Shown: piece after piece, positions 1 through 8,602 of the stretch | Layout of the letters: every line of letters starts with the position of its first letter | How positions within the stretch are numbered: the stretch's first letter is position 1 | From: CAZMZW01 sp963802275 | Lineage (GTDB): Bacteria > Chloroflexota > Anaerolineae > Anaerolineales > Anaerolineaceae | Assembly (NCBI GenBank): GCA_963802275.1 | Contig: CAWDIB010000004.1 | Span: 806,001-870,000, forward strand | DNA: 64,000 bases | Direction: 5' to 3' | Notes under the pieces: model-generated | Databases searched by the model: none | Seen by the model: only the letters and a program-made list of their open reading frames with translations | What the model was told of the DNA's origin: nothing | Program-made: the position numbers and the translations under genes

Positions 1-1852
1 CGGTGCCGGAGACGACCGCAAATGAAATGCGGTTGGGGAAGTTGGCCTTGATCTTGCCTGTAATGACATCCACCGACGGACGCTGGGTGGCAATGATCAG
101 GTGGATGCCGGTGGCACGTGCCATTTCCGCCAGGCGGTTCAGGGTGGATTCGGTTTCCACCGGGGATAACATCATCAAGGTGGCCAATTCATCAATCGCC
201 ACCACGATAAAGGGCATTTTTTCCTTCTGGGTGGCGTTGTATTCGCCAATATCGCGGACACCAACGTTGCGGAATTCCTCCAAACGACGGTCCATCTCAC
301 GCACCAGCCACTTGAGATAAGATGGCACCCTTTCTGGATCGACAATGACCGGGTTGATCAAGTGCGGGATGCGATTGTAATTGGTCAATTCCACCCGCTT
401 GGGATCGATCATCAGCAGTTTCATTTCATCCGGTGAATATTGAAGCAGAAGACTGGCCAAAATAGAATTCATGCACACTGACTTGCCTGAACCGGTCGAA
501 CCGGCAATCAGCAAATGCGGCATTTCCCCCAGCGAAACAGTATGCGCTTTTCCGGCCACATCCTTGCCCAGCACGAATTTAAGCTCACCGCGCGTTTTAT
601 GAAATGTCTCGCTTTCCATACCTTCGCGCAGTGAGACCAACTCAAGGTCACTGTTGGGCACTTCAATGCCTATATAGGATTTGCCCGGCACGGGGGTTTC
701 CATGCGCACATTGCGCACAGAAAGCGCCAGGGCGATATCACCGGCATGATTGCTGATCTTGGAAATCATCACCCGCTTGGGGCCAGCACGGCGGTCGAGC
801 AAACCCGGTTCAAGGCAGAACTGGGTAAAGGTGGGACCATGATGGATTTCCACCACTTTGGAAGGCGCACCTAGAGATCCCAGGGTTTCTTCGATGATAC
901 TGGCGCGGTTCTTATCCACATCTTCGCGGAAATTCTTCCTGGTTGGCAAGTCAAGCATGTCACCAATGGCAGGGGGAGGAAAAGCTGATTTCCCGCTCTT
1001 GCGCCTTACCTGGAGTCCGCCATTAAGTGAAAAACCAGGGTCTTTCTCCTGGCTGCGTTTTTTTTGTAACGGAAACTTATGAACCGCCTCTTTGGTCGAA
1101 TCTCCCGATTGATTGTTTTGCTTAAAGGGGATGAAGACGGATTTATCCAGCACGGTGGCGGAATTGACTGCTGATCTACCACCCGTTTCCTTTTTCAAGG
1201 TTGAAAGTTGATCAACCCCGTTGGAAACCAGTTGCCCGGTTTTACGGGCGGAAGTAGAAAATTTTTGGAAAAGGTCCGGGATGGCAAGGTCCAAAGTCAA
1301 CACCAGCGCGATCAACAACCAGGCCAGCAGGACGATGAAACCACCCCAATCCCCCAGGGTGATGGTCAATAACCGTTCAAAGACGGCACCCAATACTCCC
1401 CCACCCTGACCGGTCTGCGCCAGTTCCCAGCCACCACCAAAAAGCCAATGCAACCAGGTGAATAAATTGAAAACAAGCAAACCAACTCCCAGCTGCCTTT
1501 GAGTGGAAAGGCGGGGAAGCCGTTGTTCTTTACGAAACAGCGTCCAAATACCCAGCAGCAAGAGGGCAAAGGGAACCAGAAAAGCGGCATATCCAGCCAC
1601 GAATTGCAGGAATTTGGAAATTCCGCCCAACATGCCGCCCTCTCCGCCGGTAATGAGACTGACCAGGGACAATAAACCCAGGAATGCCAAAACGATTCCG
1701 AGAATGTCCTTTTTGCGTTCCGGTGAAATACTGCTCACCGACCGCGATAATTTGCGGGCAGCCCTGCCGATGCTCTCACCTTTCCTGGTCGGTTTAATGG
1801 TGATCAGCGGGTTTTTACGGGTTTGTTTTTTGCGGGAGGAATTTCTAGTCAC
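1..1852 (-). CDS. ftsK: DNA translocase FtsK/SpoIIIE, C-terminus cut by window edge
   Basis: Membrane-anchored ATP-driven DNA pump that moves chromosomal DNA through the division septum. About 617 codons are visible; the C-terminal end lies beyond base 1. The N-terminus is basic, followed by a hydrophobic multi-helix region at about residues 40-170 and a linker. The motor domain carries the Walker A motif GSTGSGKS near residue 450 and a Walker B-like stretch VVAIDELATLMM near residue 550. No ATG lies at the natural start; a GTG at 1850-1852 opens the frame (Val-Thr-Arg-Asn). A TATAAT on the minus strand lies just upstream. The gene is transcribed away from the anti-sigma gene's end in the same direction. 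Family assignment is firm; the exact start is less so. Confidence 0.93.
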   Translation of the reverse strand, partial: MTRNSSRKKQTRKNPLITIKPTRKGESIGRAARKLSRSVSSISPERKKDILGIVLAFLGLLSLVSLITGGEGGMLGGISKFLQFVAGYAAFLVPFALLLLGIWTLFRKEQRLPRLSTQRQLGVGLLVFNLFTWLHWLFGGGWELAQTGQGGGVLGAVFERLLTITLGDWGGFIVLLAWLLIALVLTLDLAIPDLFQKFSTSARKTGQLVSNGVDQLSTLKKETGGRSAVNSATVLDKSVFIPFKQNNQSGDSTKEAVHKFPLQKKRSQEKDPGFSLNGGLQVRRKSGKSAFPPPAIGDMLDLPTRKNFREDVDKNRASIIEETLGSLGAPSKVVEIHHGPTFTQFCLEPGLLDRRAGPKRVMISKISNHAGDIALALSVRNVRMETPVPGKSYIGIEVPNSDLELVSLREGMESETFHKTRGELKFVLGKDVAGKAHTVSLGEMPHLLIAGSTGSGKSVCMNSILASLLLQYSPDEMKLLMIDPKRVELTNYNRIPHLINPVIVDPERVPSYLKWLVREMDRRLEEFRNVGVRDIGEYNATQKEKMPFIVVAIDELATLMMLSPVETESTLNRLAEMARATGIHLIIATQRPSVDVITGKIKANFPNRISFAVVSGT

Positions 1853-1875
1853 AATTAATCCGAAATCTTGTTCTA

Positions 1876-1881
1876 ATTATA
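1876..1881 (-). promoter_or_regulatory. -10 hexamer upstream of ftsK
   Basis: A perfect TATAAT on the minus strand lies about 24 bases before the GTG start of ftsK. No good -35 hexamer sits at the usual distance, so this is a weak promoter call. Confidence 0.3.
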
Positions 1882-1914
1882 GCATTGGGGTAAAAAATAT
1901 CCCCAACACACATA

Positions 1915-2712
1915 TTACCCAATTTTTCGGCGAACCAGCAGTGCCAGGAAAGCAGCTACGACTGCCAGTAAGGCAAAACCGATCTGCAGAAACCGCAAAG
2001 CATCGTGAGAGACCGATCCTTTTTCGACAGGCATTGGAAAGAGAGTGGGAACAACACCTCTTTGAGCGGAAGGAGGAATACCCAGGATCGGGCCTGCGCC
2101 ATTTACCGGTGGTACCGTTTCCAATTCGGGTGTAACCGCCTGTTCAAGCATGGGAGCTGTAAGAGCTTCATCCGGGGCTTTCTTGGCATTTTCCAAAGGA
2201 GCAGCCTGCGGGGCAGCATCTGCCCCGGATGGTTCGGCAGCCCCTCCGCCACCTCCCCCGCGACCAAAAGCTTCCGCCTGTGGTGAGCCCCAGGTGATGA
2301 TGACCGGTTTATCAGCTGATGGTTCCGAGAGAACCGCGGCTACGGGTGACTGCGCTGCCAGGTCGGCAGGAGGTGCAGCCATCCTCAGCGAAGGCAGGAA
2401 GAAGTCCATCGCCAGCAGGACCATTAAGACCAACGCCGCGCCGACGGCAGAAAAACGAAAGGCCTGGAAATATTGATACAGGTCAAACCTGGGTCTTTTC
2501 ACCCCAAGCGGAATGGAAAAGTTCCGCGGTACCGGGTGATGAGGCAATGCTTTTAAGATGAGTTTGGTACGCTGCAGTCCCTGTAACGCTGTTTGTAATC
2601 CCTCTTCCAGCACAAGGCGCGCCTGAAGGTGCTTCAGTTCAGAAGGGGAAAGCTGATTATCCAAATAGGATGAAAGCAGCTCAAAGTCACTGGCGGAAAT
2701 GTTCTTAAGCAT
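1915..2712 (-). CDS. Membrane anti-sigma factor (putative)
   Basis: Probable anti-sigma factor that holds the co-encoded ECF sigma factor at the membrane. About 265 residues. The N-terminal 60 residues resemble the anti-sigma fold (LLSSYLDNQLSPSELKHL), but the usual His/Cys zinc ligands are absent. A first membrane helix lies at about 90-109 and a second at about 242-259 with a short basic tail (RRK). Between them is a long Ala/Pro/Gly-rich segment including a run of six glycines. I chose the ATG at 2712, which overlaps the sigma gene by 8 bases; a GTG at 2724 is possible. Translational coupling to the sigma gene supports the role, which is inferred from context and the N-terminal pattern. 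Confidence 0.7.
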   Translation of the reverse strand: MLKNISASDFELLSSYLDNQLSPSELKHLQARLVLEEGLQTALQGLQRTKLILKALPHHPVPRNFSIPLGVKRPRFDLYQYFQAFRFSAVGAALVLMVLLAMDFFLPSLRMAAPPADLAAQSPVAAVLSEPSADKPVIITWGSPQAEAFGRGGGGGGAAEPSGADAAPQAAPLENAKKAPDEALTAPMLEQAVTPELETVPPVNGAGPILGIPPSAQRGVVPTLFPMPVEKGSVSHDALRFLQIGFALLAVVAAFLALLVRRKIG

Positions 2713-3319
2713 GGCTGCTGTCACCTTTTTGACGATACGATTCGGGTAAAAGTTCCCATGCGCCCTGCAGGCAATCCTGCACGGCCAGGCGGGCGCGCGC
2801 CAAACGACTTTTCAAGGTGCCAATTGGCTTGCCAATGACCTGGCTGGCTTCCTGGTAATCAAATCCCTGCACATCCACCAGGAGCAGGGCTGTGCGAAAA
2901 TCAATGCCCAGTTCCCCAATGCAATTCATGATGGCATTTTCCAATTCTGACTTTGCCAGCCGATCCTCCGGCAGGTCACTTTCATCTTTCAAAACGGGCG
3001 GATCATCCATCTCCTCGCCATCTTCATCCATACGCTCAATCGGCAGGCTGGGCTGCCTTTTTTGGCGGCGCAACTCATCATAGCAGCGGTTGGTGACGAT
3101 CCTGGCCATCCAGGCACGGAATGAACCACCGCGGAATCCGGACAGCGCGCGAAAAGCAGCCAGGAAGGATTCCTGGGTGACATCCTCCGCCAGCTTTTCA
3201 TCCAGGAGAATGCGCAGCGCCAGGTTGAACATCTGCTGCTGGCAGGCGAGCACCAGCTGGTTGAAAGCAGCGGCATCACCCCGCCGGGCGTTTTGGACTA
3301 ATTCTTTTTCGTCAAACAT
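2705..3319 (-). CDS. RNA polymerase ECF sigma factor (sigma-70 family)
   Basis: Directs RNA polymerase to a stress- or envelope-type regulon. 204 residues with region 2 at about 15-85 (AEDVTQESFLAAFRALSGF, then a tryptophan-containing RAWMARIVTNRCYDELRR) and region 4 at about 130-185 ending in a recognition helix (GKPIGTLKSRLARARLAV). An acidic linker separates the two. The ATG at 3319 (MFDEKEL) is preferred to a start 16 codons upstream, because the -10 at 3355-3360 would put that longer start almost at the transcript end. The next gene overlaps its stop and is the likely cognate anti-sigma. Divergent from serS. Confidence 0.88.
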   Translation of the reverse strand: MFDEKELVQNARRGDAAAFNQLVLACQQQMFNLALRILLDEKLAEDVTQESFLAAFRALSGFRGGSFRAWMARIVTNRCYDELRRQKRQPSLPIERMDEDGEEMDDPPVLKDESDLPEDRLAKSELENAIMNCIGELGIDFRTALLLVDVQGFDYQEASQVIGKPIGTLKSRLARARLAVQDCLQGAWELLPESYRQKGDSSHA

Positions 3320-3354
3320 GATCCAAGGTAAGACTAAAGAGATATGAGGGGCAT

Positions 3355-3360
3355 TATAAC
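3355..3360 (-). promoter_or_regulatory. -10 hexamer of the sigma/anti-sigma operon
   Basis: Perfect TATAAT on the minus strand, 35 bases before the chosen ATG at 3319. The -35 region is poor, as might be expected for an activator- or sigma-dependent promoter. It lies back to back with the serS promoter. Confidence 0.4.
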
Positions 3361-3386
3361 TTACCAAAAATGGAAAAGACAGCCAA

Positions 3387-3395
3387 TGATATAAT
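3387..3395 (+). promoter_or_regulatory. Extended -10 promoter of the serS leader
   Basis: TGATATAAT on the plus strand fits an extended -10 element (TGn followed by TATAAT). Transcription would start near 3402, at the 5' edge of the T-box leader. No clear -35 is present, which extended -10 promoters tolerate. Confidence 0.5.
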
Positions 3396-3400
3396 CATGA

Positions 3401-3582
3401 AAACAAAGACCAGCCCGGGTATCCAACCCGGCCGCTTGAAAAGCAGGTTGCTCCCGCAGGGGCTGCAAAGCCGTAAGGGAGACGGAGACGCCGTTACCGT
3501 CCAATGAGACTGAGCAAATCAGTGAAAGCAGGTGGCACCACGAACACCCCTCGTCCTGCAGATTGGAGGGGTGCCGTTTTTT
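3401..3582 (+). promoter_or_regulatory. T-box leader regulating serS
   Basis: A tRNA-sensing leader that permits serS transcription when tRNA-Ser is uncharged. The diagnostic T-box AGGTGGCACCACG lies at 3530-3542, preceded by GTGAAAGC, close to the family consensus. The TGGC tetrad would pair with GCCA at the 3' end of tRNA-Ser, whose discriminator base is G, so the variable base agrees with serine. Upstream hairpins are visible (CCGGGT/ACCCGG at 3415-3431; GACGG/CCGTC around 3481-3501; CTGA/TCAG at 3510-3521). A strong terminator follows. I could not place the specifier codon with certainty. Confidence 0.85.
3545..3582 (+). terminator. T-box-controlled intrinsic terminator before serS
   Basis: Stem CACCCCTC / GAGGGGTG (3545-3552 with 3566-3573) followed by CCG and six T residues (3577-3582). 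Its 5' arm begins directly after the T-box, as required for mutually exclusive antiterminator and terminator folding. Confidence 0.85.
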
Positions 3583-3598
3583 AACGAGGAGAAAGAAA

Positions 3599-4873
3599 AT
3601 GCTGGATATCAAATTGATCCGTGAAAAACCCGACCTGGTACGGGAAGCACTTAAAAAGCGACAGCTTGATCCCGCCATGGTGGAAGAGGTGCTGGCAGTC
3701 GACAGTAAAAGAAGAAAACTGCTGGTGGAAGTGGAAACACTGAAATCCGAACGGAACAGCGTCTCCAAACAAATCAGCCAGTCCAAGGAAAGCAATGAGC
3801 GGGAGGAGAAGATTGCCGCCATGCGGGCTGTGGGTGACCGTATCACTGCATTGGACGAACAGGTGCGCCAAATTGATGAAGAACTCAACCGCCTGGTGTC
3901 AGTCATTCCCAACATTCCGGATGAAGATGTGCCAGTGGGGAAAGATGAAAAAGATAATCCGGTGGTCCGCACCCAAGGCGAGAAACCCGTTTTTGATTTT
4001 GACCCTCTGCCGCACTGGGAACTGGGAACACGGCTGAACATCCTCAACTTTGAACAGGGCGTGAAGATCACCGGTTCGCGCTTTTATGTGCTCAGCGGTG
4101 CCGGCGCCAGGTTGCAGCGCGCCCTGATCAGCTGGATGCTGGACCTGCACAGCCGTCAGGGGTACCTTGAAAAATATCCGCCCTTCCTGGTGAAAGGCGA
4201 AACGCTGTTCGCCTCCGGCCAGCTGCCCAAATTCGTGGACAACCTGTACAAGGACCACGAAGAGGACCTATGGATGGTGCCCACCGCCGAGGTGCCATTG
4301 ACCGGGCTGCACATGGGTGAAGTGCTGGACGGCAACAAATTACCGCTGCGCTATACTGCATACACGGCTTGTTTCCGGCGTGAAAAAATGAGCGCCGGGC
4401 GCGATGTGCGCGGCATCAAGCGCGGACATCAATTTGACAAGGTGGAGATGTACTGCTACTGCCGGCCGGAAGATTCAGAGAAGGAACTGCAAAAAATGCT
4501 GGCAGATGCCGAAGAGACCTGCGCCCTGCTCGGCCTGCCCCACCGCGTGGTGCAGCAATGCACCGGCGACCTGGGATTCAACGGTAAAAAGGCTTTCGAT
4601 GTGGAAGTTTGGGCAGCCGGCTGCGGCGAGTGGCTGGAAGTATCCTCTGTTTCCAATGTGGGTGATTTCCAGGCCAGGCGGGCCAACATCAAATTCAAAG
4701 ATTCAGACGGCAAGAAAGATCACCCGCATACATTGAATGGCTCTGGTTTGGGTATGCCCCGTACGCTTATAGCCGTTTTGGAAAACAACCAGCAAAAGGA
4801 TGGTTCAATCCTCGTACCGGAAGCATTAAAACCATGGATGGGCGGAATTTCTCGCATCGAACGGGAAGACTGA
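3599..4873 (+). CDS. serS: Serine--tRNA ligase
   Basis: Charges tRNA-Ser with serine in the cytoplasm. 424 residues, the usual family length. The N-terminal part is the tRNA-binding coiled coil (about 25-105). The class II catalytic core follows, with motif 2 (FRREKMSAGRDVRGIKRGHQ) and motif 3 (GLGMPRTLIAVLENN). The ATG at 3599 follows a GAGGAG ribosome site 8 bases upstream and directly succeeds the T-box terminator, so expression depends on read-through when tRNA-Ser is uncharged. A longer frame start within the terminator is rejected. Convergent with rlmB. Confidence 0.97.
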   Translation: MLDIKLIREKPDLVREALKKRQLDPAMVEEVLAVDSKRRKLLVEVETLKSERNSVSKQISQSKESNEREEKIAAMRAVGDRITALDEQVRQIDEELNRLVSVIPNIPDEDVPVGKDEKDNPVVRTQGEKPVFDFDPLPHWELGTRLNILNFEQGVKITGSRFYVLSGAGARLQRALISWMLDLHSRQGYLEKYPPFLVKGETLFASGQLPKFVDNLYKDHEEDLWMVPTAEVPLTGLHMGEVLDGNKLPLRYTAYTACFRREKMSAGRDVRGIKRGHQFDKVEMYCYCRPEDSEKELQKMLADAEETCALLGLPHRVVQQCTGDLGFNGKKAFDVEVWAAGCGEWLEVSSVSNVGDFQARRANIKFKDSDGKKDHPHTLNGSGLGMPRTLIAVLENNQQKDGSILVPEALKPWMGGISRIERED

Positions 4874-4904
4874 TTCCCGCATACTAATCAATGATAAACA
4901 CGAG

Positions 4905-4935
4905 AGAGAGAGCAATCAGCTCTCTCTTATTTTTT
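4905..4935. terminator. Bidirectional terminator between serS and rlmB
   Basis: Perfect 9-bp stem AGAGAGAGC / GCTCTCTCT (4905-4913 with 4919-4927) with a 5-base loop, followed on the plus strand by a T-rich tract. It ends serS transcription and touches the rlmB stop codon at 4927-4929, so it could also act on the convergent operon. Confidence 0.75.
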
Positions 4936-5664
4936 CTGACGGACATTGAATGCCTGGAAGAGGGCTATGGAACCCGCCACAGCAGCATTAAGGGAGTCCA
5001 TGCGGCCTGTCATCGGCAGGCGCGTCAGAAAATCACAGGATTTGCGGGTCAATTCGCGCAAACCCTGTCCTTCACTGCCAACCACCAGCGCCAGCGCTCC
5101 ACGCAGATCAACTGTGGCGATATCCCGCGCTTCGGCTGAGGATTCCAAACCAACCACCCAGACATTATTTTGTTTGAGAGCCTGAATGGCTTGCGCCAAA
5201 TTGGACTGGGTAATGAGCAAATGTTCACTGGCGCCTGAGGAAGCATGTACGACGGCAGGGGTGACCCCCACTGCACGATGAAAGGGGATGACGATGCCAT
5301 GCACTCCAAAAGCCACGGCACTGCGGATGAGCGTGCCAAAGTTTTGCGGATCCTGGAGGACATCCAAGATGAGAATGAAAGGTGGTTCATTCGCAGTTTG
5401 GGCCAAATCCAGCATATCCGCAACATCCGCATAGGGATAATTGCCAACCTGCAAGGCCACGCCCTGGTGGTTTTCTGTAATTTTATTTAATTCAGTACGA
5501 TCAACAACCCCCAGGGGTATCTTTTTCTTAAGGGCCAGAGCCTTGATCTCATCCAACCTGCCCTGTTCTTCGAGCCCGCGGGCAAATTTTAATTGAAAGA
5601 AAGTTCTTCGCCCGGATTTAAGGGTTTCAAGAACAGGATTGCGTCCGCTGATCCATTCCTTCAT
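4927..5664 (-). CDS. rlmB: 23S rRNA (guanosine-2'-O-)-methyltransferase RlmB (TrmH/SpoU family)
   Basis: Uses SAM to 2'-O-methylate a guanosine of 23S rRNA. 245 residues. The N-terminal substrate-binding domain (about 1-75) starts MKEWISGRNPVLETL. The SpoU knot domain shows motif 1 (LQDPQNFGTLIRSA), motif 2 (LVVGSEGQGL) and motif 3 (MDSLNAAVAGSIALF). The ATG at 5664 overlaps the cysS stop as ATGA, so the two are coupled; a longer start inside cysS is rejected. Could equally act on tRNA like other SpoU members, but the cysS-rlmB gene order favours RlmB. Confidence 0.92.
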   Translation of the reverse strand: MKEWISGRNPVLETLKSGRRTFFQLKFARGLEEQGRLDEIKALALKKKIPLGVVDRTELNKITENHQGVALQVGNYPYADVADMLDLAQTANEPPFILILDVLQDPQNFGTLIRSAVAFGVHGIVIPFHRAVGVTPAVVHASSGASEHLLITQSNLAQAIQALKQNNVWVVGLESSAEARDIATVDLRGALALVVGSEGQGLRELTRKSCDFLTRLPMTGRMDSLNAAVAGSIALFQAFNVRQKK

Positions 5665-7059
5665 TTCCAATGCCAGGTGCTGCCGGCTTTGGAATCTTCG
5701 ATGACCACCCCCAGCGATGCCAGCCGGTCGCGGATCAAATCTGAAAGCGCCCACAATTTTTGCTCCCGGATTTCCTTGCGAACTTCCGCCAACAGTTGGA
5801 TGAATTCGTCGGCAGCATGTTCACCATGAGCTGCTTCGAGGCGAAGGCCAAGAATACCCGCCAACTCCAGCAGGGTGGATTGACCCGGCTGCAGCTGTTC
5901 ATCCGTGGCGCCTTCATCGCGCAGCTGGTTGATCAATCGGACGAGATTGAACATAACGCTCAATGAGCCGGATGTATTGAAATCATCCTGCATGAAGGTT
6001 TCAAAATCAATCCTGGCTTTTTCAACTTCAGCCTTCAATTTGGATTCTTTATCGGCAGAAATCGCGGCAGCTCCCGGTTGGGCAGGTTTGAGGGCAGTAC
6101 GCAGTCTTTCCAGGGCACTCTCCGTCTGGACGATCACCTCATCATTGAAAACAAGCGGATTATGGTATCCGCCATTCAAGACCATCATGCGCAGGACATC
6201 TGCAGGATGTTGGGAAATAAACTCTTCAATGGTCACCAGGTTTCCCAGTGATTTGGACATCTTTTCCCCGCTGAATTGCAGCATGCCATTGTGAATCCAG
6301 TAGCGGGCAAAGGGTTTGCCGGTGGCGGCCTCTGACTGGGCAATTTCATTCTCATGGTGCGGGAAAGATGAGGTCATTCCCGCCACCATGGATGTCAATC
6401 TGTTCACCCAGGTGAGCCATGCTCATGGCTGAGCACTCAATATGCCAGCCGGGACGACCCTTACCCCAAGGGCTATCCCACGCCGGTTCCCCGGCCTTGG
6501 CGGCTTTCCATAGGGCGAAATCCATCGGGTCTTCCTTGCGTTCATCCACATCAATCCTGGCACCTGCCTGCATATCCTCCAACTTGCGCCCGGAGAGTTT
6601 GCCGTAATCTTTCATCTTGCGCACACGGAAATAAACATCCCCATCCTTGGGATAGGCATATCCTTTTTCAATCAATACCTGCACCAGGTGAATAATATTG
6701 GGCATTTCTCCCGTTGCACGCGGGTTGACGGTTGCAGGTTCGATATTCAGCTGCTGCAGATGCTGATTGTATTCCTGGATGTAGGTCTGCGAAAGCTGAA
6801 AGGGATCCACTTTGAGCGCATTGGCACGCTGGATGATCTTGTCATCCACATCGGTGTAATTCATCACATGGCGTACTTCATAACCGGCATGTTCCAGATA
6901 ACGGCGGATGACGTCAAATACCAGGGCAGACATGGCATGGCCAACATGGGCTTTGGCATAAACGGTCAAACCGCACACATACATCAGCACCTTGCCCGGC
7001 TGGAGGGTTTCAAATTTCTCCTTTTTTCTGGTTAAGGTGTTGTAGATCTGGATAGCCAT
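5661..7059 (-). CDS. cysS: Cysteine--tRNA ligase, interrupted by a single-base insertion
   Basis: Charges tRNA-Cys. Two reading frames join into one 465-residue class I synthetase if one base is removed at 6360. The first part has the zinc cysteine and HIGH-type motif (YVCGLTVYAKAHVGH) and the second has KMSKS (GEKMSKSLGN). The break falls in the invariant zinc-site segment GGGNDLIFP-HHENE, where minus-strand CCC-G-CAC replaces CCC-CAC. Nothing else in the gene looks decayed. Start ATG at 7059 has AGGAG upstream. Middle gene of PIN-TRAM - cysS - rlmB; 8 bases separate it from the PIN gene. A sequencing error is most likely, since the enzyme is normally essential. Confidence 0.9.
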
Positions 7060-7067
7060 TTGCGCTC

Positions 7068-8168
7068 CTATTTGCGGCGTTTCTTATCCTTAAGATCGTT
7101 TTCCGCCGGTTTGGCGAAGATCATTCTGCCGGCAGCCGTTTGAAGAACCTTGGAAACGACCACATTAATTTCCTTGTTTAGTAACTTTTGGCCCTCTTCA
7201 ATGACCACCATGGTGCCGTCATCCAAGTAAGCCACTCCCTGCCCAACTTCTTTCCCCTCCTGGATCACCCGCACTGGCAGCATCTCCCCGGGCATGAGGA
7301 TGGATTTGACCGCATTGGCTAAATCATTGATGTTGAGGATCTGGACACCCTGTAATTCAGCAATCTTGTTCAGGTTAAAGTCATTGGTAAGAATGGGGAT
7401 ATGCATTTGGCGGGCAAGTGAAATAAGCTTCTCATCCACATCGCGCACTCCCTCCACGTCCAGGTCAACCACCGTCACGGAGATGTTTTTATCCTTTTGA
7501 AGCTGGGAAACCACATCCATGCCTCTACGGCCGCGCTGGCGGCGGAGATTCTCGGCAGAATCCGCCACATATTGAAGTTCATTTAAAACGAAGCGGGGGA
7601 TGAGCAAACCGCCCGGGAGAAAACCCGTCCTGGCAATATCCACGATGCGCCCGTCAATGATGACGCTGGTGTCCATGAGGATTGCCTTTTGCTTAGTCAC
7701 ACGCGATGGAGATTCAGAGGATGATGCCCGTGATTGGCGCCGGAAAGTTTTAAACAGATCCCCAAAATCGCGGGAACGCGAATCGGAGATGGCAATGCCC
7801 AGATAGCCAAAAATCAAAACGGCGACAAAAGGTAGTACTTCCTTGAATGGAGAGGGAAGCTGGGAGATGGGAATGGTCACCAGAGCAGCCAGGATCAATC
7901 CAACCACCAAACCGATCAAAGCAAACAAGAGTGTCTGCCCGGAGATCTTGGACAGGTAGGAGCTAATCCAAAGCACGGGATGCAATGAGATGTAGGGAAA
8001 AACAAGGAAACCGATAAATCCGAGCAAGGCTGCCGCGCCGATTTGGTATGGAATCAGGCTAATAAATTTTAGCGCCAGAAGCTCCGTGATGGGTGCAACC
8101 AAAATAAAACCGATAATTGCAAAAACGATAAGTCCAATAAAGCGAAAAATAAGTTCTGCTTTTTTCAT
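7068..8168 (-). CDS. PIN-TRAM domain membrane protein (YacL family)
   Basis: Putative membrane-anchored RNA-binding ribonuclease-like protein. About 366 residues. Four hydrophobic helices occupy about 1-115. A PIN domain follows (MDTSVIIDGRIVDIA with its first acidic residue; later LTNDFNLNKIAE with the distal acidic residue). A C-terminal TRAM domain (GEMLPVRVIQEGKEVGQGVA onward) leads to a basic tail. The ATG at 8168 is chosen because AAAGGA lies 7 bases upstream; an ATG six codons earlier has no such site. First gene of the cysS-rlmB operon, an arrangement also known around yacL-cysS in Firmicutes. Confidence 0.9.
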   Translation of the reverse strand: MKKAELIFRFIGLIVFAIIGFILVAPITELLALKFISLIPYQIGAAALLGFIGFLVFPYISLHPVLWISSYLSKISGQTLLFALIGLVVGLILAALVTIPISQLPSPFKEVLPFVAVLIFGYLGIAISDSRSRDFGDLFKTFRRQSRASSSESPSRVTKQKAILMDTSVIIDGRIVDIARTGFLPGGLLIPRFVLNELQYVADSAENLRRQRGRRGMDVVSQLQKDKNISVTVVDLDVEGVRDVDEKLISLARQMHIPILTNDFNLNKIAELQGVQILNINDLANAVKSILMPGEMLPVRVIQEGKEVGQGVAYLDDGTMVVIEEGQKLLNKEINVVVSKVLQTAAGRMIFAKPAENDLKDKKRRK

Positions 8169-8301
8169 TTCAAATCCTTTCATCAATTGTTAAGGTGCAA
8201 AATAATGGAATAATTGCACTATAAAATCATAATAACACGAGCGAGCACTGAAGTCAATCAGAAATGTATAAGATATTATTAATTCGGCCATAACCTTCAG
8301 T

Positions 8302-8340
8302 TGTCAATTAATTGACAGTGCCCTGACAGCATGCTACAAT
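8302..8340 (+). promoter_or_regulatory. tRNA-Glu promoter with palindromic -35 region
   Basis: TTGACA (8312-8317), a 17-bp spacer and TACAAT (8335-8340) make a near-consensus promoter whose start would fall a few bases before the tRNA at 8353. The -35 is half of a perfect 16-bp palindrome, TGTCAATTAATTGACA (8302-8317), so a TTGACA also faces the opposite way toward the PIN-TRAM operon, although a matching -10 on that side is weak. Confidence 0.75.
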
Positions 8341-8352
8341 TTGAAACTGCAT

Positions 8353-8425
8353 GCCCCCATTGTCTAGCGGTTTAGGACGCGGCCCTCTCAAGGCCGAAAC
8401 ATGGGTTCGAGTCCCATTGGGGGCA
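8353..8425 (+). tRNA. tRNA-Glu (anticodon CTC)
   Basis: 73 bases fold as a cloverleaf: acceptor GCCCCCA/TGGGGGC, anticodon arm CGGCC-CTCTCAA-GGCCG with anticodon CTC reading GAG, and T arm ATGGG-TTCGAGT-CCCAT. The discriminator is A and no CCA is encoded. A canonical promoter lies directly upstream; no strong terminator follows. Confidence 0.95.
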
Positions 8426-8602
8426 TATTCTTTTTGGTGGTAACCAAAACATTCCCAGTATTTTTGACGAATCGCGGATGCTTGAATATATTCGTTAATT
8501 TAATCTTGCAATGCATTCAACGCACCTTGCATCCTTATCAACCCTCAGGGGTTATATATATGGGGAAATAAATAGGTCAAATCAATTGTTTTGGAGGAAA
8601 AA

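Noticed and set aside
3361..4071. A 236-codon open frame on the minus strand across the T-box leader and serS
   Set aside because: It is antisense to serS and to a structured leader, is rich in Ser/Arg/Leu shadow composition, and resembles no protein.
6340..6380. Programmed frameshifting in cysS
   Set aside because: No slippery sequence or nearby stop-codon context typical of recoding, and unrelated genes in the window show the same kind of defect.
5661..7059. A naturally split two-subunit cysteinyl-tRNA synthetase
   Set aside because: The break lies within an active-site motif, and the second part would begin with non-homologous residues read from the wrong frame.
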